Assembly (NCBI GenBank): GCA_900551595.1
Contig: URWR01000036.1
Location: forward strand, 1 to 11,582
Length of the DNA stretch: 11,582 nt
Reading direction: 5' to 3'
Source of the DNA: an uncultured Coriobacteriaceae bacterium
GTDB taxonomy: Bacteria; Actinomycetota; Coriobacteriia; Coriobacteriales; Atopobiaceae
The notes below the pieces were generated by a model. It saw only the letters and a list, made by a program, of their open reading frames with translations, was not told the origin of the DNA and did no database searches. Below are positions 6,738 through 11,582 of the stretch, piece by piece (positions within the stretch are counted from its first letter, which is position 1; the number at the start of each line of letters is the position of its first letter). Position numbers and translations under genes: made by a program.

Positions 6738-7640
6738 TTACTCGCTGAGTAAGGTTTGGGCATAGTCGGTGTCTTTATCAGTAACTGCAGGATATGGTCC
6801 ATATTGCAAAAGATTGAAAGCTGCAGAAATGTTGGCGGCTCGTGCCACGGCATATAAGTCGAATCCTTCGCAGAGGCCATACAGTGCTGCTGCAGTAGAG
6901 GCGTTACCACAGCCGGTGGGATCAACAATTGGGCCTACCGTAAGACTGGGAGCAAAAGCAGCGTCATCTTTGGTGATCATATAGGAGCCTTTAGACCCAA
7001 CCCTTAAGAAACAAGGCTTTTCCAATGCCTGAATAGCTTTGATGGCTGCTTGTTCGTCAGATACTCCAAACAGAGCTTTGGCTTCAGGAAGGTTAATTGA
7101 GTAATAATCTGTGAGGCCAATTGTTTCAAAAACACCTTCGTGACGCGCGGGATCCATCGTGGCTGAAGTTGGAATCTCCCACATTATTTTTGCGTGTGAA
7201 GCCTTGCGAACAAGAGCAACCTCTTGCCAAAAATCACTTTGCTCACGGCTCTCAATATAGATCCCTAAGGTATCGGGATCACATGCTCTTGCTACTTGTT
7301 CTGCAGTAATAACATCGAGAGCATCGAGTTTCGCTTCGTCTTCTTCACCATATATTGAGGTTTCACTGTGGATGCCCTCATCACCGTAGATCAGTTTGGT
7401 GTGCCACGTATGGGGAAGGAGACGACTCAGTTTGTCGGTAGAAATACCGTTCGCGGTGAACCAGCTACCGTAGAACGATTCGAAGTCATCTCCAACGTTG
7501 CTTACATAACCGCAGCTAGATGTCCATATTCTAATTCCTGCCACACAGAAGACAGAACCACCCAGTAAAGGTCCGCGTTCAGTGCCGTCAGCGCAGACAA
7601 CTTCGTTAACGATAGATGGTCCACAGACAATGTATTTCAT
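6738..7640 (-). CDS. PfkB-family kinase with altered catalytic motif
   Basis: PfkB-family (ribokinase-fold) enzymes phosphorylate sugars and related alcohols in the cytoplasm. The 300-residue product has the N-terminal Gly-Gly substrate-site motif (LGGSVFCVAG, GG at 27-28), the GYVSNVGDDFES segment, NLPEAKALF in place of the usual N-x-x-E region, RVGSKGSYM, and signature 2 as VDPTGCGNASTAAALYG (239-255). The signature is normally DTxGAGD; here the catalytic-base position is Asn246. A GxGN form is known from some divergent PfkB proteins, so the gene is not necessarily dead, but the chemistry may differ. AGAGGAGAA at 7645-7653 sets the start. It is the first gene of the leftward operon and diverges from the FrlA-like permease. 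By context it may play the role of FrlD, the fructoselysine kinase, although close identity to FrlD is not evident. Confidence 0.85.
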   Translation of the reverse strand: MKYIVCGPSIVNEVVCADGTERGPLLGGSVFCVAGIRIWTSSCGYVSNVGDDFESFYGSWFTANGISTDKLSRLLPHTWHTKLIYGDEGIHSETSIYGEEDEAKLDALDVITAEQVARACDPDTLGIYIESREQSDFWQEVALVRKASHAKIMWEIPTSATMDPARHEGVFETIGLTDYYSINLPEAKALFGVSDEQAAIKAIQALEKPCFLRVGSKGSYMITKDDAAFAPSLTVGPIVDPTGCGNASTAAALYGLCEGFDLYAVARAANISAAFNLLQYGPYPAVTDKDTDYAQTLLSE

Positions 7641-7693
7641 GTAGTTCTCCTCTCTGATGAGGTACGAACGTTATTCTCCAAACTTGAATTACT

Positions 7694-7709
7694 TGTATCT
7701 AAATGTATT
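7694..7709. promoter_or_regulatory. Candidate operator copy 1 (TGTATCT-N3-TGTATT)
   Basis: The 16-base element contains TGTAT twice, ten bases apart (one helical turn). The same 13 fixed bases occur again at 9308-9323, directly upstream of the GntR-family gene, with only the three spacer bases different (AAA here, TGC there). Here it lies 54 bases from the leftward kinase start. Shared placement before the two expected targets suggests an operator for that regulator, but the element is not palindromic as most GntR sites are, so this is inference. Confidence 0.45.
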
Positions 7710-7740
7710 CAAATTACAAATAACTAATACAAGAGGAAAC

Positions 7741-7765
7741 ATAGGTTGAAGTAAAAACAACCTAT
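7741..7765. repeat. Perfect 8-bp inverted repeat in permease leader
   Basis: ATAGGTTG (7741-7748) and CAACCTAT (7758-7765) form a perfect inverted repeat around a nine-base A-rich spacer. It lies about 140 bases before the permease start. It could be a protein-binding palindrome or a small mRNA hairpin. No T-run follows on either strand, so it is not a terminator. Confidence 0.4.
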
Positions 7766-7901
7766 TTAACAGGCATTAAGCAAACTATAACAGAGCTAGC
7801 GCAAAGAAGAGTGTAAAAAAGTTGTATTACCCTATATCTAAATTGAACGGGAGGAAACAGGCAGAAATATAAAAACTGATAGCTAGATGAAAGCGGGGTA
7901 A

Positions 7902-9251
<1,350 letters not shown>

Positions 9252-9260
9252 TGAAGAGCT

Positions 9261-9295
9261 GTCTGGGCACAACAAGCCTGCTGTTGTGCCCAGAC
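9261..9295 (+). terminator. Perfect 14-bp stem-loop after permease
   Basis: GTCTGGGCACAACA (9261-9274) pairs perfectly with TGTTGTGCCCAGAC (9282-9295) around a seven-base loop, nine bases after the permease stop. There is no T-run on either side, so it is not a textbook intrinsic terminator. It may reduce read-through into the regulator gene or protect the 3' end of the permease mRNA. Confidence 0.55.
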
Positions 9296-9307
9296 AAGAT
9301 GCTAAGC

Positions 9308-9323
9308 TGTATCTTGCTGTATT
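9308..9323. promoter_or_regulatory. Candidate operator copy 2 (TGTATCT-N3-TGTATT)
   Basis: This is the second copy of the 16-base element seen at 7694-7709, here with TGC as spacer. It extends into TGTATTACC (9318-9326), which also recurs at 7823-7831. It ends about ten bases before the AGGAG of the GntR-family gene, a position suited to autorepression. Confidence 0.45.
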
Positions 9324-9344
9324 ACCGTTGGACAGGAGCCTCTT

Positions 9345-10064
9345 ATGACCCTCGATCATTCGAGCCCAAAAGCGCTCTATCTGCAGCTCTATGACACACT
9401 TACGGATTCTATTCGCAGGGGAGCCTTTAATCCTGGGGATGCATTTCCCTCGGAGAGTGAACTTGTAGAAACCTATCACGTCAGCCGTGTAACGGTGAGA
9501 AAAGCTCTTGCGTTGATGGTCCAGGATGGAGCGCTGATCAGAAGAAAGGGAAGAGGCACCTTCGTGGCTTCACCAGCGTTTGTGGAAAGCCCACGAGCAA
9601 ATGGTAGTTTCACGCTCTCATGCAAAGAGCGTGGCGTGAGACCAGATACAAAACTTGTGTCACGAAAAGTGGTATGGGCATCAAGGTCGGTTGCCACACA
9701 GCTTAACCTCAAAGAAGGTGAATCGGTTATCTGCGCGGAGCGTCTGCGTCTTATTAATGATGTTCCCGCAATTATTGAGACTGATTATTTTCCACAGGAA
9801 ATGGCATTTCTTATGGAAGCCAATCTTGTAGACGATCCTATCCTCGAGGTTATTTTCGAGGGCACCGGAAGGATGGGTCATCGCCATTTCGATACGTTTG
9901 AGGTTCGATTTTCGGGGCCAACAGCATCAAGGCTTTTGTCAGTTCCCGAGCGCAGTGCATTGCTCGGTGTGAATATGACGGTTTATGACGAGCAGGATGC
10001 ACCGCTGTATTACAACGAACAGCTGGTGCGAAGTGATATCTACAAATACGCAATGGGGAACTAG
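9345..10064 (+). CDS. GntR-family regulator, HutC/UTRA type
   Basis: A 239-residue DNA-binding regulator. Residues ~8-75 form the GntR winged helix: ALYLQLYDTLTDSIRRGAF, then the helix-turn-helix FPSESELVETYHVSRVTVRKAL (34-55) and the wing RKGRGTFV (67-74). Residues ~90-236 fit the UTRA ligand-binding domain typical of the HutC/FarR subfamily, ending LYYNEQLVRSDIYKYAM. UTRA regulators usually bind a phosphorylated sugar or a related catabolic intermediate and then release DNA. FrlR of the fructoselysine system belongs to the same subfamily. AGGAG at 9334-9338 sets the start. It is the second gene of the rightward arm, and the candidate operator at 9308 lies just upstream. It probably controls both arms of the locus (inference). 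Confidence 0.93.
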   Translation: MTLDHSSPKALYLQLYDTLTDSIRRGAFNPGDAFPSESELVETYHVSRVTVRKALALMVQDGALIRRKGRGTFVASPAFVESPRANGSFTLSCKERGVRPDTKLVSRKVVWASRSVATQLNLKEGESVICAERLRLINDVPAIIETDYFPQEMAFLMEANLVDDPILEVIFEGTGRMGHRHFDTFEVRFSGPTASRLLSVPERSALLGVNMTVYDEQDAPLYYNEQLVRSDIYKYAMGN

Positions 10065-10094
10065 CTTCCCATATACTTGTGAGAGGAGAACATG

Positions 10095-10832
10095 ATGCGG
10101 GATTTTCTCGGCATGTTCGATGAACGCAAGCCAATCATTGGCATGATTCACTGCAAGGGTACAGATCGTGAAGATACCCTTGCTCGTGCTAAGCGTGAGA
10201 TTGATATATACGTCCAAGGTGGGCTGGATGGCTGCATTGTGGAGACCTATTTTGGCACGCTTTCAAATGTTGTTGATGTGCTGTCCTACCTTAAAGAAGC
10301 CCATCTACCCCTCGTCTACGGTGTTAACGTGCTCAATGTTGACGCTATGGGTTTTGAAATGGCCAGGCGTTATGACTGCGCTTTTGTACAGCTTGACTCG
10401 GTTGTAGGACATGTAAAACCACGCGATGAAGAATCACTGGCAGCCTTTCTTGAGATGGAACGTAAAAGCTGCAATGCGGCCGTTATGGGTGGTGTGCGTT
10501 TTAAATACCAGCCAGTTCTCTCCGAGAATACCGAAGAAGAAGACCTTCATATTGCTATGGGTCGTTGCGATGCTGTTGCTGTTACTCAGAATGCAACGGG
10601 ACAAGAAACTTCAATGGAGAAGATCGAGCGGTTCCGAGGGGCACTCGGCGATTTTCCTCTCTTTGTTACCGCCGGTGTAACTGCAGAGCATGCGGCCACA
10701 CAACTTTCAGTGTGCGATGGAGCGGTGGTAGGAAGCTACCTCAAAGATACCTATACCGATAGCGGAGATGTATCTCCAGAGCATGTTGACAAACTCATGG
10801 ATGCAGTTCGTGCGTTTCGTGCAGAGCTCTAG
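10095..10832 (+). CDS. BtpA/SgcQ-family TIM-barrel protein
   Basis: The ~245-residue product matches the BtpA family, named for a cyanobacterial photosystem I biogenesis factor. In other bacteria the family is found in sugar clusters (for example SgcQ of E. coli), where its reaction is not firmly known. Visible family marks are PIIGMIHCKGT near the N-terminus, GGLDGCIVETYFG, YGVNVLNVDA, FVQLDSVVGH, AVAVTQNATGQETSMEKI, and the C-terminal phosphate-site-like FVTAGVTAEHAATQL with DGAVVGSYLKD. ATG codons occur at 10092 and 10095. AGGAG at 10084-10088 is better spaced (six bases) for the second. The kinase that follows starts nine bases after its stop, so they are one operon. An aldolase- or isomerase-like role on a phosphorylated intermediate is plausible but unproven. 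Confidence 0.87.
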   Translation: MRDFLGMFDERKPIIGMIHCKGTDREDTLARAKREIDIYVQGGLDGCIVETYFGTLSNVVDVLSYLKEAHLPLVYGVNVLNVDAMGFEMARRYDCAFVQLDSVVGHVKPRDEESLAAFLEMERKSCNAAVMGGVRFKYQPVLSENTEEEDLHIAMGRCDAVAVTQNATGQETSMEKIERFRGALGDFPLFVTAGVTAEHAATQLSVCDGAVVGSYLKDTYTDSGDVSPEHVDKLMDAVRAFRAEL

Positions 10833-10841
10833 GAGGCACGT

Positions 10842-11582
10842 ATGAAAACTGTCTCTCATGAGCGCGTCTTCTTCGTTGGGGACGTGGCAACTGATGAATA
10901 CTATCAGGCGCCGTATTTTCCCTCCATCAAGGAGAAAATAATTGTTCATGCTCTTAAACCTCAGATGGGTGGCATGATTGCAAACGCAGCCTGTGTTTTT
11001 GCTTCCTATGGGGTGCCAGCACAGTTTATGACAGCGCTCAAACCGAGTGAAAACTCTCGCAATCTGTGTGCCGGTCTTGAGCGTGCAGGACTGGACACCA
11101 CTCATATGGTTTGGGACGAATCTCTCCCAGAGTCCAAAACCATTGTTATTCTCGCCGAAGATGAACACACGGTATTTATTCCAACGATGGGTATTACACG
11201 AATAGATATACCTGCAGAAACTTTGGAAGCTTTACGCGATGCTGACTACGTGTATTCAAATTTCTGGGAAATTGCACCTTTGGCTGCGGGAGATTTGAGT
11301 GGACTCGATCTGTTGCTCGACCTCAAGGCTCATGGAACAAAGATCTGGTGCGATTTAGATGTTGCCGAGTTGGGTCCTGGACATCAGCGGCTTCTGAGCG
11401 CCCTCGACGTTGTATTTGTTAACGAAGTGGGTGAGAAAAACCTTGCAAACCATCTTGGTGGCGATCCTATCACTGCCCTTCATGAGCTTGGTGTGCGTAT
11501 GGTAGTGGTGACGCGCGCAGAGCAGGGGGCAAGCGTATATATGGCTAACCATGTGCCACTGGAGGTTGAAGGTTGGCCAGTT
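10842..11582 (+). CDS. PfkB-family carbohydrate kinase, cut by window end
   Basis: The gene starts with ATG at 10842 behind a perfect AGGAGG (10831-10836) that overlaps the stop of the BtpA-family gene. It stays open for 247 codons to the window edge. The N-terminus reads RVFFVGDVATDEYYQ, with D18 at the usual substrate-binding position, then the Gly-Gly motif MGGMIANAACVFASYG (G43, G44, N48). Further on are KIWCDLDVAELG, VVFVNEVGEKNL (the N-x-x-x-E region, N194-E198) and VVVTRAEQGASVY, all typical of ribokinase-fold kinases. The C-terminal DTxGAGD motif would lie beyond the window, so activity cannot be judged. It is clearly distinct from the leftward PfkB protein, so the locus encodes two different kinases. 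It may be the true sugar kinase of the pathway (inference). Confidence 0.88.
   Translation, partial: MKTVSHERVFFVGDVATDEYYQAPYFPSIKEKIIVHALKPQMGGMIANAACVFASYGVPAQFMTALKPSENSRNLCAGLERAGLDTTHMVWDESLPESKTIVILAEDEHTVFIPTMGITRIDIPAETLEALRDADYVYSNFWEIAPLAAGDLSGLDLLLDLKAHGTKIWCDLDVAELGPGHQRLLSALDVVFVNEVGEKNLANHLGGDPITALHELGVRMVVVTRAEQGASVYMANHVPLEVEGWPV

Noticed and set aside
7849..7854. Strong SD-like GGGAGG in the permease leader
   Set aside because: No ATG, GTG or TTG lies at a usable distance, and the next ATG (7887) opens only a four-codon frame.
10707..11168. Minus-strand open frame over the end of the BtpA gene and the second kinase
   Set aside because: The plus strand has a PfkB kinase with a perfect AGGAGG and clear motifs there, so the minus frame is a shadow.

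Overview
The window suggests a low-to-mid GC actinobacterium of the class Coriobacteriia, probably an Atopobium/Olsenella-type organism. The evidence is the RpoA sequence, an L17 with an acidic Glu/Ala-rich tail, a fused two-domain ECF ATPase directly after rplQ, and mixed moderate-GC codon use. This placement comes from family knowledge and was not searched.

Left part (1-2990): the end of the ribosomal protein/RNA polymerase alpha operon, in the order rpsM, rpsK, rpsD, rpoA, rplQ. It closes with a strong intrinsic terminator. The first ~970 bases (rpsM, rpsK and the first ~40 codons of rpsD) are written in a different codon dialect from the rest: nearly all Arg codons are AGA, with many GGA, ATA and TTA codons. 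From about codon 47 of rpsD onward Arg is CGT/CGC. The switch lies inside rpsD. It is either an intragenic recombination with a low-GC Firmicute-like donor or a chimeric assembly join.

Middle (3050-5436): an ECF transporter core, with both ATPases (EcfA1 and EcfA2) fused in one chain and the membrane protein EcfT overlapping it by four bases. No substrate-binding S component is in the window, so this is probably the shared energising module of group II ECF vitamin transporters. Just past ecfT is a hairpin plus T-tract that works as a terminator for the opposite strand.

Right part (5529-11582): a divergent catabolic locus. The leftward arm is a PfkB-type kinase followed by a xylose-isomerase-like TIM-barrel protein. 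The rightward arm is an APC permease that strongly resembles FrlA, a GntR/UTRA regulator, a BtpA/SgcQ-family TIM barrel, and a second PfkB-type kinase cut by the window end. FrlA-type permease, PfkB kinase, TIM-barrel epimerase and GntR/UTRA regulator match the parts list of the fructoselysine (frl) Amadori-product system. However, no SIS-domain deglycase (FrlB) is visible, and there are extra enzymes: a BtpA protein and a second kinase, with the first kinase carrying an altered catalytic motif. My working inference is uptake, phosphorylation and cleavage of a glycated amine or amino-sugar conjugate by a variant enzyme set. A repeated 16-base element (TGTATCT-N3-TGTATT) lies both in the divergent intergenic region and just upstream of the regulator gene, and is the best operator candidate.
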